Shown here: positions 32,668 to 41,727 of the stretch, in pieces | How the letters are laid out: each line of letters begins with the position of its first letter | Position numbering within the stretch: position 1 is the first letter of the stretch | Source of the DNA: Acidovorax sp. A1169 | GTDB taxonomy: Bacteria; Pseudomonadota; Gammaproteobacteria; Burkholderiales; Burkholderiaceae_C | Direction of reading: 5' to 3' | Assembly (NCBI RefSeq): GCF_030704685.1 | Contig: NZ_JAUZDX010000009.1 | Span: 1 to 64,000, forward strand | DNA: 64,000 nt | Program-made: the position numbers and the translations under genes | The notes under the pieces: model-generated | Database searches by the model: none | What the model was told of the DNA's origin: nothing | Seen by the model: the letters and a program-made list of their open reading frames with translations, nothing else

Positions 32668-33860
32668 GACCCCGCCCCAGTGCAGCGGGCGCCAGCCAGC
32701 CGCCCCTGGTCGACAGCGGCAGCCCGCTGCCTGCCGACACCGCCCAGCACCTGCCGCTCGCGGCCGACGCGAAGCCGGCCGCAAGTGGCATTTCCTGGAC
32801 GGCCTCGCTCGGCGGCGGCAGCAAGCGCGTAGGCATCAAGCATGTGCTGGCCATGACGGAGCAACTGCTTACTTTGCTCGATGCCGGCCTGCCGCTGGAC
32901 CGGGCGCTTCACATCTGCCAGAGCAGCATCGAGCAGCCCTTCTTTCGCGGCGTGATGCAGGCCGTGGTGGTCGATGTGGAAAAAGGCAACTCCCTGGGCG
33001 ATGCCTTCATGCGCCACCCCTCGGTGTTCCCGCGCCTGTACGTGAACATGGTGCGCGCGGGCGAAGAAGGCGGCGTGCTGCCCGTGGTGATGCAGCGGCT
33101 GGTGGAGTTCTACACGCGCAGCATCGAGTTCCGCTCGTTCCTGGTCACCTCGTCCATCTACCCGGTGCTGCTGTTCTTCTTCGGCGTCAGCGCACTGCTC
33201 GGGCTCACGGTGTTCGTGCTGCCCAAGTTCGGCCAGATCTTCACCGACATGCACCAGGAGCTGCCCATGGCGGCGGCCGTGCTGATCGGCACCGGCGAGT
33301 TCCTGAAGACCTACGGCCTGTACATCCTGGCGGTGATCGCGCTGGCCCTCACCGGCTTCGTGATGGCCCTGCGCGACGAGAAATGGCGCGAGCGCTGGCA
33401 ACTGCTGCTGCTGCGCATGCCCGTGCTCGGCCCCCTGCTGCTCAAGATCCAGCTGGCGCATGTCTGCCGCACCTGGGGAACTCTATTGGCCAGCGGGGTT
33501 CCGATACTCACCGGCATGCGCATCGTGCGCGAGCTGACCGAGCACATCCCTTTGCGCCGGGCGCTCGACCGGCTGGTGCGCGCCGTACAGGAAGGCAAGG
33601 GCGTGTCGGGCCCGGTGCGGGCGGACCCGTTCTTTCCACGCCTGCTGGGCCAACTGGCCGCAGTGGGCGAGGAATCCGGTGCGCTCGATGCCATGCTCGT
33701 GAAGGTGGCCGACCAGTATGAGAAAGACATCCAGAAGGCCACCCGCAACCTGGTGGCGCTGTTCGAGCCCATGATGATCCTGCTGATGGGCGGGCTGATC
33801 GGCACCATCGTGGTGTCGATGCTGACCGCCATCTTCTCGATCAACGACATGCCCCTGTGA
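32664..33860 (+). CDS. gspF: Type II secretion inner-membrane platform protein GspF
   Basis: 398 residues from GTG 32664, overlapping the gspE stop by four bases. Two repeated GspF domains (LLDAGLPLDRALHICQ, LLASGVPILTGMRIV) carry the family motif, with three membrane segments (YPVLLFFFGVSALLGLTVFVL, YILAVIALALTGFVMA, MILLMGGLIGTIVVSMLTAIF) and the C-terminal NDMPL. The N-terminal 45 residues are Pro/Ala-rich and longer than usual. Confidence 0.93.
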   Translation: MRPRPSAAGASQPPLVDSGSPLPADTAQHLPLAADAKPAASGISWTASLGGGSKRVGIKHVLAMTEQLLTLLDAGLPLDRALHICQSSIEQPFFRGVMQAVVVDVEKGNSLGDAFMRHPSVFPRLYVNMVRAGEEGGVLPVVMQRLVEFYTRSIEFRSFLVTSSIYPVLLFFFGVSALLGLTVFVLPKFGQIFTDMHQELPMAAAVLIGTGEFLKTYGLYILAVIALALTGFVMALRDEKWRERWQLLLLRMPVLGPLLLKIQLAHVCRTWGTLLASGVPILTGMRIVRELTEHIPLRRALDRLVRAVQEGKGVSGPVRADPFFPRLLGQLAAVGEESGALDAMLVKVADQYEKDIQKATRNLVALFEPMMILLMGGLIGTIVVSMLTAIFSINDMPL

Positions 33861-33893
33861 ATGAACAAGTGAAGTAGCAAGTAGGTTTTTTCA

Positions 33894-34352
33894 ATGCATA
33901 TCCCCTTCCAGATCCCTTCCCGCAAGCCCTCGCTGCGCCGCGCCGGCGGCTTCACGCTGATCGAGTTGCTGATCGTCATGGTCATCCTGGGCCTCTTGGC
34001 CTCGCTGGTCGGCCCACGCCTGTTCGGCCAGCTCGACGCCTCCAAGGTCAAGGCCGCGCGCACCCAGATCGAAATGCTGGGCGCCGCCATGGACACCTAC
34101 CGCCTGGACATGTCGCGCTACCCGGGCACCGACCAGGGCATCGCCGCCCTGTCGGACAAACCCGCCGACGCGGCCGAGGCCGCCCGCTGGCGTGGCCCCT
34201 ACCTCAAGAAGAAGGTGGACAAGGACCCCTGGGGGAACAGCTACGTCTACCGTTCGCCTGGCGAAAAGAGCGACTACGAGATCTCGTCCCTGGGCGCCGA
34301 CGGCAAGGAAGGCGGCACGGGCGACGACGCCGACATCCGCAGCTGGGAATAA
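33894..34352 (+). CDS. gspG: Major pseudopilin GspG
   Basis: 152 residues. The prepilin site is Gly19/Phe20 with Glu24 at +5 (GGFTLIELLIVMVILGLLAS). YRLDMSRYPGTDQGIAAL and KDPWGNSYVYRSPG, then DYEISSLGADGKEGG, form the calcium-binding GspG C-terminus. It is the main subunit of the pseudopilus. The prepilin peptidase GspO/PilD is not in the window. Confidence 0.96.
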   Translation: MHIPFQIPSRKPSLRRAGGFTLIELLIVMVILGLLASLVGPRLFGQLDASKVKAARTQIEMLGAAMDTYRLDMSRYPGTDQGIAALSDKPADAAEAARWRGPYLKKKVDKDPWGNSYVYRSPGEKSDYEISSLGADGKEGGTGDDADIRSWE

Positions 34353-34395
34353 GCCATCCCGGAGCCAGTGCGGTTGCGCATGAAAAAATGGTGCC

Positions 34396-34461
34396 CCCGC
34401 ACTCCGCCGCTGCGCGGGTCGCTGCCCCCCGAGGGGGTCGCTTTTCATCTTGGGGCGGCCC
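34396..34461. repeat. Comamonadaceae-type intergenic repeat in gspG-gspH gap
   Basis: GC-rich segment with CCCCCCGAGGGGG (34425-34437) and GGGGCGGCCC (34452-34461). The same two elements in the same order occur at 50116-50154. It can form a hairpin in RNA and separates gspG from the minor pseudopilin genes, possibly tuning their expression. Confidence 0.6.
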
Positions 34462-34465
34462 GGCG

Positions 34466-34945
34466 ATGAAAAGGTCCGCCGGGTTTACGCTGCTCGAACT
34501 GCTCTTGGTGCTGGTGCTCGTGGGCATCGGCACGGGCCTGGCCATGGTCTCGGTGGACCAGTTGGCCGGCCGCGCCGAGGAGCGCCGCTGGCTCGACCGG
34601 ACGCAGCAGGAGCTCAAGCGCCTGCGCAACCGGGCCGTGCTCAGTGGCGCATCGGTCGAGGCCACGCTCTACTTCGATTCGGGGCGCATCGCCACGGCAG
34701 CCGGCAATGTGCTGGAGCTGCCCGGCAGCTACCGCTTCGTCGCCAGCCCCGACACCCGCCCGCGCACGGCAGCCACGGCCACCCGTGCCGAAGACGAAAC
34801 ATTGCAACTCCTGTTCTACCCCGATGGCACCGCACAGGAGGCGGCCTTCCTCGTGCGCACCCCCTCGGGCGTGCAGCAGCAGTTCCGCATGGCCCGCATC
34901 AGCGGGCGCATTGAAAGAAAAGATGCCGCGCCGACCGAGCAGTAA
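34466..34945 (+). CDS. gspH: Minor pseudopilin GspH
   Basis: 159 residues from ATG 34466. The prepilin site is Gly6/Phe7 with Glu11 (AGFTLLELLLVLVLVGIGTG). The periplasmic part has RRWLDRTQQELKRLRNRAVLSG, typical of GspH, and ends in FRMARISGRIERK. It belongs to the tip complex of the pseudopilus. It overlaps gspI by 23 bases. The upstream in-frame ATG at 34388 lies in the intergenic repeat and is not used. Confidence 0.88.
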   Translation: MKRSAGFTLLELLLVLVLVGIGTGLAMVSVDQLAGRAEERRWLDRTQQELKRLRNRAVLSGASVEATLYFDSGRIATAAGNVLELPGSYRFVASPDTRPRTAATATRAEDETLQLLFYPDGTAQEAAFLVRTPSGVQQQFRMARISGRIERKDAAPTEQ

Positions 34946-35459
34946 GCCCTTGCCGGCCCGGCCACGCCCCCTGCAGGAGCAGCACGGCTTCACGCTGCTG
35001 GAGGTGCTGGTGGCCATGGTGCTGATCGGCTTTGGCCTGGCGATCGCGTTCACAGCGATCTCGGGCACGGCACGCCTGGACGACAAGATCAACGGCCACA
35101 CGGCCGCCATGGCGCTGGCCCAGGCCAAGCTCGACGAAGCGCTGGCGAGCCCCACCTTCAGCGTGGCCGACGACGCCGTGGACCAGGGCTATGCGGGCAC
35201 CGATTTCGGCTACCGCATCCACCTGCGCCCGTTCGAGGCGCTCACGCGCACCCAGCAGGAGCGGATTCCCGCCTTCCGGCAAAAGCTCGAAGAGGTGGAG
35301 GTCGAGGTTTTCTGGGGCCCCAAGGGCAACCAGCAGGTCTACCGGCTGAACAGCTACCGCCTGGCACCGCCCCCGCCGGGCGAGCGCGCGGCAGGCGGCG
35401 CGGCACCCACGTCGTCGACCCCGCAGAACCCGCAAACCCCCGTGCGGCCCACGCCATGA
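34923..35459 (+). CDS. gspI: Minor pseudopilin GspI
   Basis: 178 residues from ATG 34923. The prepilin site is Gly22/Phe23 with Glu27 (HGFTLLEVLVAMVLIGFGLA); GHTAAMALAQAKLDEAL follows, a GspI feature. The C-terminus is extended by a Pro/Ala/Thr tail (PPPPGERAAGGAAPTSSTPQ). It ends in a four-base overlap with gspJ. GspI nucleates the pseudopilus tip with J and K. Confidence 0.88.
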   Translation: MPRRPSSKPLPARPRPLQEQHGFTLLEVLVAMVLIGFGLAIAFTAISGTARLDDKINGHTAAMALAQAKLDEALASPTFSVADDAVDQGYAGTDFGYRIHLRPFEALTRTQQERIPAFRQKLEEVEVEVFWGPKGNQQVYRLNSYRLAPPPPGERAAGGAAPTSSTPQNPQTPVRPTP

Positions 35460-36094
35460 GGAGCCAGCGCAGCCATCCCCTTGCAGGCACCCAGACCGGC
35501 TTTACGCTGCTGGAGCTGATGGTGGCGCTCGCCATCTCGGCCGTGGTGGCGGTGATCGGCGCCTCGGCCATGTCCACCGCGCTCGACTTCTATGGCCGCA
35601 ACAACGACCGCGCCCGCTCGCGCGAAGAAGTGCGCGGCGCCGAGCGCATCCTGCGCCATGAATGGACCACCCGTGGCATCGCCGTCAAGGGCAGCGCCAC
35701 CACGCTGGAGTTCGACACCCTGCACCCGGTGATGGGCACGCCCGGGGCGGCTCCGGCCATCGCGCGCGTGGAATACGCCTGCGAAACCGCCGAAGGCGGC
35801 GGCACCATGGTGCTGGTGCACCGGGTCAAGACGCTGGCTGTGGCCACCACCAACAACAGGCAAACGGCCCCGACGCTGCTGGACACCAGCGTGCTGGCCT
35901 CGGGCCTGCGCATGTGCGCCTTCTCATACCTGACCCGCATGCCCAACCGCGAAGGCAAGCCCATCCCGACCTGGTTGGCCAAATGGGAGCAGTTGCGCCA
36001 GCCACCGGACCTGCTGCGACTGGGACTGTCGGGCGTGCGCGATGACATGCCCGCCCTGGTGTACAGCGCACGCGGCGAGGCGACTGCGCCATGA
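35456..36094 (+). CDS. gspJ: Minor pseudopilin GspJ
   Basis: 212 residues. The prepilin site is Gly15/Phe16 with Glu20 (TGFTLLELMVALAISAVVAV). The globular part has RSREEVRGAERILRHEW and ends LGLSGVRDDMPALVYSARG. It overlaps gspI and gspK by four bases on each side. Confidence 0.87.
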   Translation: MRSQRSHPLAGTQTGFTLLELMVALAISAVVAVIGASAMSTALDFYGRNNDRARSREEVRGAERILRHEWTTRGIAVKGSATTLEFDTLHPVMGTPGAAPAIARVEYACETAEGGGTMVLVHRVKTLAVATTNNRQTAPTLLDTSVLASGLRMCAFSYLTRMPNREGKPIPTWLAKWEQLRQPPDLLRLGLSGVRDDMPALVYSARGEATAP

Positions 36095-37137
36095 CCGCCC
36101 GCCCCCTGCAGCCCACCAGGCACCTGCAGCGCCGTGCCCGCGCGGGACGGGGCGCGGCCGAGCGCGGCTACATCCTGCTGTTTGCGCTGGGCCTGATGGC
36201 AGTGGTGACCACGGTGGTGCTGGGCGTCTCGGTCTCGCTGCGACTGGACGCCCAGTTGCTCGCCCGCGAAAAAGAAGCGCTGCAGGAAGGCTATGTGCTG
36301 CAATCGGCCGCCGCGTACACCGCCCTGCAACTGGGCGTTGCCTCGGCCGTGGCGGGCGCCAACCCGCCCTTGCCCGAAGAAGTGCGCCGCAACTGGCCGC
36401 TGTGGCGCCTGCCCGAACCGGGTGCGCCGCCCGCCGTGGCACCAGGCACGGCCCCCTCATCCCGCAGCACGGCGGCAACGGCCGCTGCCGGCACCACCCC
36501 CACGGCCCGCTACGAAGCCACGCTGGGCCGCCAGCCGTTCACGGTCGAGCTGCAGGACGCCAGCGGCCTGCCCGACGCCAACGACCTGACAGCACAGGAG
36601 TGGGAGCGGCTGTTTGCGCTGCTGGGCACGGCCCCGGAGCGTGCACGCGAGCTGGCGCTGCTGACCATGGAGTTCAAGAACCGTGTGATGGACGCGCGCG
36701 GAACGACCGGATTTTCAAGCATGCGAGAATTGACGGATTGGAACGAGATACCGCGCAGCTTGGTGCGGGGCGGCACGACCCAGGTTCCCGTGGGTTTGCA
36801 GGACCTGCTGGTGGTAGGCACCAAGAACCGCAAGGTGCGGCTGGACACAACGCCCGTCGTGCTGCTGCGGACCCTGGGCAATCTCACGGACGACCACCTG
36901 CAGCGGCTGGCCACCATGCGCCGCTCGGGCACCCCCATCACGGCAGCTCTGGCCCAGCAGTGGACCGCCGGCACGGGCCTGATCGCGGCCGACATGGCGG
37001 GCCCGCCCACGGCCGCCAAGGCGCGGTTGCGCCTTGGGGGGCCCCGGCCCACGGGTGCGGCCCTGGTGGCGACCCTGGTCCAGCAGGGTGGAAAGTACAG
37101 CGTGGTGGATTCCGTTGTCGATGTAAGCGCCCGCTGA
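36091..37137 (+). CDS. gspK: Minor pseudopilin GspK
   Basis: 348 residues. The cleavage site is Gly26/Tyr27 (ERGYILLFALGLMAVVTTVVLG); the usual Glu at +5 is absent, as is normal for GspK, the tip subunit. The domain with VELQDASGLPDANDLTAQEWERLF, then LTDWNEIPRS is the inserted alpha-helical region of GspK. It overlaps gspJ by four bases. Confidence 0.87.
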   Translation: MTARPLQPTRHLQRRARAGRGAAERGYILLFALGLMAVVTTVVLGVSVSLRLDAQLLAREKEALQEGYVLQSAAAYTALQLGVASAVAGANPPLPEEVRRNWPLWRLPEPGAPPAVAPGTAPSSRSTAATAAAGTTPTARYEATLGRQPFTVELQDASGLPDANDLTAQEWERLFALLGTAPERARELALLTMEFKNRVMDARGTTGFSSMRELTDWNEIPRSLVRGGTTQVPVGLQDLLVVGTKNRKVRLDTTPVVLLRTLGNLTDDHLQRLATMRRSGTPITAALAQQWTAGTGLIAADMAGPPTAAKARLRLGGPRPTGAALVATLVQQGGKYSVVDSVVDVSAR

Positions 37138-37201
37138 CCCCTGCCAGCCCAGCGACCGACCGAACACCCGAAGGCAGCCCGAAAAGAACACCTCGATCAG
37201 A

Positions 37202-38563
37202 TTGAAACCTCAACCGATGCGCAATTTTTCCCCCTCAGCCGGCTGGCGCCACCAGCTCGTGCTCTCCCTCTCACCGCACAGCCTGTGCATCCTGCATTTC
37301 TACCGCGGGCTGCTGGGCTGGAAGCGTGCGCATGAGCTCTCGGTGCCCCTGCCCGAGGGAGACGGGTTTTCGTCGCAACTGCAGCAGCAGCTGGCCGACT
37401 GCGTGACGCGCTGGAAGATCCCGCCAGCCACGCGCGCGCACTGGGTGCTGGCCGGTGACATCCTGGGCATCGTGCCGCCCAGCACGCAGGGCGCAGGTGC
37501 CCCGCCCTCGCTGCCCTTCCCGGCCAGCGACACGCGCACCCAGGTGGACAGCTTCGGCGGCGCCGAGGGCGCCTCGCTGATGTGGATGCACAAGGACTGG
37601 GTGACCGAGATCGAGCGCATCAGCAGCGCCTGCCGCCTCGACCTGGTGGAGCTGTACGCCCGCGCCCAGCTGTTCCAGCGCATGGCGGCCAAACAACCCG
37701 CCTCGCTGCGCACCGTGGTCGAGGCCGATGCCTCGGACCAGTACCTGCATGTGTATGGCGCCAACGGCACCATGCTGCGCACCCGCGTGCTCGACGCGGG
37801 CGACACCCACGAACACCTGGCCCAGACCCTGCAGGTGGAACTGGCCGCCCTGGGCGCGCCGGCCTACACCGCACCCGCCCGCCCGGTGCAACTGACCACG
37901 CCCAAGGGCTACGCCGCCGAGCCACAGACCTGGGCCGACTACCAGCACCATGTGCTGCAAGCCGACTCCCACAGCGACCTGCTCGAAAAGCTCTGGCGCT
38001 CGGACCAGGGCGGCATCATCGTGCGCCACACGCACAACGACATGGTGCAGGCGCTCAAGGTGCTCAGCGTGGGGCTGGGCGCCGCCGGCCTGGCGGGCCT
38101 GGCGCTCATGGTCTGGCATGACGGGCGCCTGGTGCGCCAGATTGAGGAAGGCCGCGACCGCGTGCGCAAGGACCTGCCCAAGGTCGAGGCAGCCAAGCTG
38201 CTCAAGGCCCGCACGCTGCGCATGGCCGATGCGGTGCAGGCCGTCAACACGGCGCGCGAAGCACCCTCCGCATTGGGCCCGTTCTCGCAATTGGTTGCGT
38301 ATTTCCCGCCGCCTCCGGCCACTTTGCAGTACTTCAGCTCCGACAATGGCGTGGTAGCGCTGGCGGGCCAGGGCAATGAAGCAAGCGTGAAATGGCTGCA
38401 GGACCGGCCGCTCGCAGGCTTTGGCGCCTGGACCGACTTCCCCGTGCCTGAATACCTGGCCGCCAGCACCCCGCAGATCCACCTGCAGGCGCGCAAGGAA
38501 GCGCCCAAACCCATTGTTCCCGCACCGGCACAGCCACCCGCATCGGGGGCCTCCCAACCATGA
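37202..38563 (+). CDS. gspL: GspL-like assembly protein (cytoplasmic actin-like domain plus one membrane segment)
   Basis: 453 residues from TTG 37202, or 448 from ATG 37217; neither has a clear ribosome site. The first 270 residues are soluble and resemble the GspL/PilM fold (LVLSLSPHSLCILHFYRG, MWMHKDWVTEIERIS). One membrane helix near residues 283-302 (VLSVGLGAAGLAGLALMVW) is followed by a coiled and Pro-rich periplasmic part. Position between gspK and a GspM-like gene supports GspL, but the sequence is divergent from the well-known GspL proteins. Confidence 0.6.
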   Translation: MKPQPMRNFSPSAGWRHQLVLSLSPHSLCILHFYRGLLGWKRAHELSVPLPEGDGFSSQLQQQLADCVTRWKIPPATRAHWVLAGDILGIVPPSTQGAGAPPSLPFPASDTRTQVDSFGGAEGASLMWMHKDWVTEIERISSACRLDLVELYARAQLFQRMAAKQPASLRTVVEADASDQYLHVYGANGTMLRTRVLDAGDTHEHLAQTLQVELAALGAPAYTAPARPVQLTTPKGYAAEPQTWADYQHHVLQADSHSDLLEKLWRSDQGGIIVRHTHNDMVQALKVLSVGLGAAGLAGLALMVWHDGRLVRQIEEGRDRVRKDLPKVEAAKLLKARTLRMADAVQAVNTAREAPSALGPFSQLVAYFPPPPATLQYFSSDNGVVALAGQGNEASVKWLQDRPLAGFGAWTDFPVPEYLAASTPQIHLQARKEAPKPIVPAPAQPPASGASQP

Positions 38564-39171
38564 TGAAGCGCGATCTCAAGCGGGTGCATGCCGCCCACGG
38601 CATCAAGTACTTTGCCTTTCCCGTCGTCGTGCTGCTGCTGATTGCCGCACTCGTGGACCAGCGCCTCACCGGCTATCTGGAGCACCGCGAGCAGGCCAGC
38701 GACCTGCAGACCCTGCTGGAGAGCAACCAGACCACCCTGGACCTGGACAAGAAGGTGCAGGCCAACAGCGAGCAGGTAGGCGGCAGCTACACGCCCGTGC
38801 AGGCGCAGCTGTTCGTGGCCAATGACATCACCGACTCCGTCAACGCCATGCAGCAGCAGGTGACCAAGCTGCTGCAGGGGCTGTACTTCGACAATATCGA
38901 CCTTTCGGACTTCTCGGATGCACCCAAGGGCAGCATCTCGCGCATGTCCTTCACGGCGCGCTTCAACGGCGTGCCCCAGCAGTTGCCGCGCCTGCAGATC
39001 GCACTGGCGCAGTCGCCCACCCTGCTGGTCATGGAGAAGGTCGAGATCAAAGTGGTGGACGACACCCAGCGCGGCGGCCAGCAACTGCACATCGTGGCCC
39101 GGTTTTCCGGCCTGCACATGAAGCCGCTGCCCGAGGCGGCCGCCCCTGCTGCGCCCGCTGCCCGAAAATAA
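38560..39171 (+). CDS. gspM: GspM/PilO-like inner-membrane protein
   Basis: 203 residues with one N-terminal membrane helix (YFAFPVVVLLLIAALVDQRL), a helical stretch (REQASDLQTLLESNQTTLDL) and a C-terminal alpha/beta part (ISRMSFTARFNGVPQQLPRL, LVMEKVEIKVVDD) like the ferredoxin-like domain of GspM/PilO. The ATG overlaps the gspL stop (ATGA). It is assigned mainly on fold pattern and place; GspN or GspC functions are not obvious in the operon. Confidence 0.55.
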   Translation: MMKRDLKRVHAAHGIKYFAFPVVVLLLIAALVDQRLTGYLEHREQASDLQTLLESNQTTLDLDKKVQANSEQVGGSYTPVQAQLFVANDITDSVNAMQQQVTKLLQGLYFDNIDLSDFSDAPKGSISRMSFTARFNGVPQQLPRLQIALAQSPTLLVMEKVEIKVVDDTQRGGQQLHIVARFSGLHMKPLPEAAAPAAPAARK

Positions 39172-39210
39172 ATCGAAACCCAGCCGAACCGCTGAATTTC
39201 AGAGACTGCA

Positions 39211-41667
39211 ATGAAAAAATCCATTCCTCCCATGCTGCGCAAACTGACCGCTGTGAGCATGCTCCTGCCCACACTGGCGGCCACGCAACTGGCGATGGCC
39301 CAGCAGGCACCGATCAACCCCTTCACCGGCCAGCCCATGCCTGCAGTGCCCAGCGGCAGCGGCACCCCCGTGCCCGGCGGCTTCAGCCTGCCCGGCATCA
39401 CCATGCAGCCCCCGCAGGCGGGCGGCGCCGTTGCACCGGCCACAACACCGGCAACGGCCCCTGCTGCGGCAGCGCCCGCCATGCCGGCCCCCATGGCCAT
39501 GCCCGCCCCTGGTACTGCCGCAGCGCCTGCGGGCGGCAACCCCGGCGCGGTGCTGTCCAACACCCCCAACCCGGGCGTGACGCTCAAGTTCGACAATGCC
39601 GACATCTACGAGGTGATCCAGGTCGTGCTCGGCGAGGTGCTCAAGCTCGACTACGTGATCGACCCCACAGTGCAGGGCCGCGTCACGCTCAAGAGCACCG
39701 GCGCCATCAGCATGGCCGACATCTACAGCACGCTGGAGACGGCGCTCGCGGCAAGCAACATCTCCATCGTGCGCCAGGGCAAGATCTACAAGGTGCTGCG
39801 CGACACCAATGCCGTGCGCGACAGCGGCATCGGCCAGGGCGTGGGCCCGGCCTCGTCGGTGATGCAGATCATCCCGCTGCAGTTCGTGCAGGCCAACCAG
39901 TTGGCCAACACCCTGCGCGGTTTTGTCGGCGCGCAGGCGGCCATCACCAACGACCCGTCCAACCGCTACCTGATCGTGGTCGACCGCGCGGCCAACGTCG
40001 AGAAGATCGTGGAAATGGTCAAGACCCTGGACTCCGACTACGTGAGCCAGGTACAGATCAAGCTGTTCCCGTTGGCGCACAGCGAAGCGGCCGACGTGGC
40101 CAAGGAGCTCGACGCCATCTTCAAGACCTCGGGCATCTTCAACAAGGCAGGCACCGACGCCAACAAGACCTACTTCCTGCCCGTGGCGCGCATGAATGCG
40201 GTGATGGTGGCTGCCGCCAACCCCGCTCTGCTGCAGACGGCAGAGCAGTGGATCAAGACGCTGGACGCCGAGCCGCGCAATGGGCTGGGTTCGTTCGTGC
40301 ATGTGTACCCGGTGGCCAATGGGAATGCGGCGAATCTGGCGAGCCTGGTGACGCAGATTTTTGGCGGGTCGGCGCCGACGCAGAACAATGCGAATACAGG
40401 GGCTTCGGCGTTGCCATCGGCATCAGGAACGGCCTTCGGTTCGGCTACGGGCGCTACCGGTAGCAGCACAGGCCTGGCAGGTGCCGCCGCCGGTGGTACC
40501 AACAACCAGAACAACAGCTCCACTGCACGCACCATTGAACGGGGCAACACGCCTTCGCAAGGCACGACTGGCACCGCCCCTGGCCTGGGTGGCTCGGTGC
40601 AGGTGATAGCGGACACGGAAACCAATACGCTGATCGTGCGCGCGTCGCCACAGGACTATCAACAGGTGCGCAAGGTACTGGAGCGGCTGGATGCATCGCC
40701 GCGTCAGGTATTGGTGCAAGTAATGGTTGCAGAAGTCTCACTGACTGACGCGCTGCAGTACGGCGTGGAGTGGTGGATCAAATCTGCACTGAGCACCGGA
40801 GGCAAAAGCTGGCCAGGCTTCTTCGGGCTTGACGGCTCACCCGTCCCAGCAAACGTTGGCGCTGTTTCCGTGTCTGGCGCAACCCCAGCGGTTACCGGTA
40901 CCGGCTCTGGACTGAATTACGCTGTTTTTGGCAGCGCTGGCCAAGTGATTGGTCTGCTCAACGTGCTTGCCAAAGACACCAACGTGAACGTAATGTCCAC
41001 ACCACACGTGTTGGCCAGCGATGGAAAAATCGCCAAGATAGAGGTAGGCCGCGAAATTCCAATCGTCACGCAGACTGTATCCACGCCCAACAGCAGCTTG
41101 CTCGGCACTTCGAATTCCACCTCCAACTCGGTGCAGTATCGGCCCACGGGCATTTTGCTGGAGGTCAAGCCCAGCATCACCTCTACTGGACGTGTCACGC
41201 TGAGCATTTCGCAGGAAGTCAGTAGCCTGGGGCCCAACGTGGCGGCAGGTGGCGCCGAGTACCCTAGCTTTCAAAAGCGCAAGGTAACCACGGATGCCAC
41301 CATCGAAGACGGCAAGACCATCATGCTTGCTGGCCTGATCGAAGAACGAGGCGACAACACCATCAATGGAATTCCCCTGCTCAAAGACATTCCTGTTGTG
41401 GGCGGGCTGTTTGGCAATACGAGCAAAAACAAGACTAAAACGGAACTGCTGATCACCATCACCCCCTACCTTGTCAACAACCGAGAAGAGGCCGACCGGC
41501 TGGCAGGGACCTTCCAGGAAAGCCTGCAGAAGCTCCGCGTAATGCTCCAGGATAACAAATCAGCCCAGGCTCCCAATCTGAGCCGCGATGCCCCCGTACG
41601 CAGCCAGCAAAAGCCTGCAGCCCTGGCTGCACCGCAGATCCAGAACAGCGAAGCCTTCGTCAACTGA
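39211..41667 (+). CDS. gspD: Type II secretion secretin GspD
   Basis: 818 residues with a signal peptide (about 1-30, ending AMAQQ), a Pro/Ala-rich stretch (about 45-110) and N0-N2 domains (VTLKFDNADIYEVIQVVLGE, NRYLIVVDRAANVEKI). A Ser/Thr/Gly/Asn-rich linker follows, then N3 (VIADTETNTLIVRASPQDY). The secretin core starts at RQVLVQVMVAEVSL and ends TELLITITPYLVNNREEAD. It forms the outer-membrane channel. From about 40300 the codon choice changes: more A/T third positions and lower GC than in the front half and in neighbours, which suggests recombination. A strong terminator follows. Confidence 0.94.
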   Translation: MKKSIPPMLRKLTAVSMLLPTLAATQLAMAQQAPINPFTGQPMPAVPSGSGTPVPGGFSLPGITMQPPQAGGAVAPATTPATAPAAAAPAMPAPMAMPAPGTAAAPAGGNPGAVLSNTPNPGVTLKFDNADIYEVIQVVLGEVLKLDYVIDPTVQGRVTLKSTGAISMADIYSTLETALAASNISIVRQGKIYKVLRDTNAVRDSGIGQGVGPASSVMQIIPLQFVQANQLANTLRGFVGAQAAITNDPSNRYLIVVDRAANVEKIVEMVKTLDSDYVSQVQIKLFPLAHSEAADVAKELDAIFKTSGIFNKAGTDANKTYFLPVARMNAVMVAAANPALLQTAEQWIKTLDAEPRNGLGSFVHVYPVANGNAANLASLVTQIFGGSAPTQNNANTGASALPSASGTAFGSATGATGSSTGLAGAAAGGTNNQNNSSTARTIERGNTPSQGTTGTAPGLGGSVQVIADTETNTLIVRASPQDYQQVRKVLERLDASPRQVLVQVMVAEVSLTDALQYGVEWWIKSALSTGGKSWPGFFGLDGSPVPANVGAVSVSGATPAVTGTGSGLNYAVFGSAGQVIGLLNVLAKDTNVNVMSTPHVLASDGKIAKIEVGREIPIVTQTVSTPNSSLLGTSNSTSNSVQYRPTGILLEVKPSITSTGRVTLSISQEVSSLGPNVAAGGAEYPSFQKRKVTTDATIEDGKTIMLAGLIEERGDNTINGIPLLKDIPVVGGLFGNTSKNKTKTELLITITPYLVNNREEADRLAGTFQESLQKLRVMLQDNKSAQAPNLSRDAPVRSQQKPAALAAPQIQNSEAFVN

Positions 41668-41687
41668 TCCCGTTTTCGCCCAAACGG

Positions 41688-41717
41688 AACAGCCCACTTC
41701 GGTGGGCTGTTTTGCTT
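41688..41717 (+). terminator. Rho-independent terminator of the gsp operon
   Basis: AACAGCCCAC and GTGGGCTGTT form a perfect 10-bp stem with a TTCG tetraloop, followed by TTTGCTTTG. It lies 20 bases after the gspD stop and faces the convergent AEC transporter gene, whose stop is at 41728. Confidence 0.92.
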
Positions 41718-41727
41718 TGCGGAGAAT

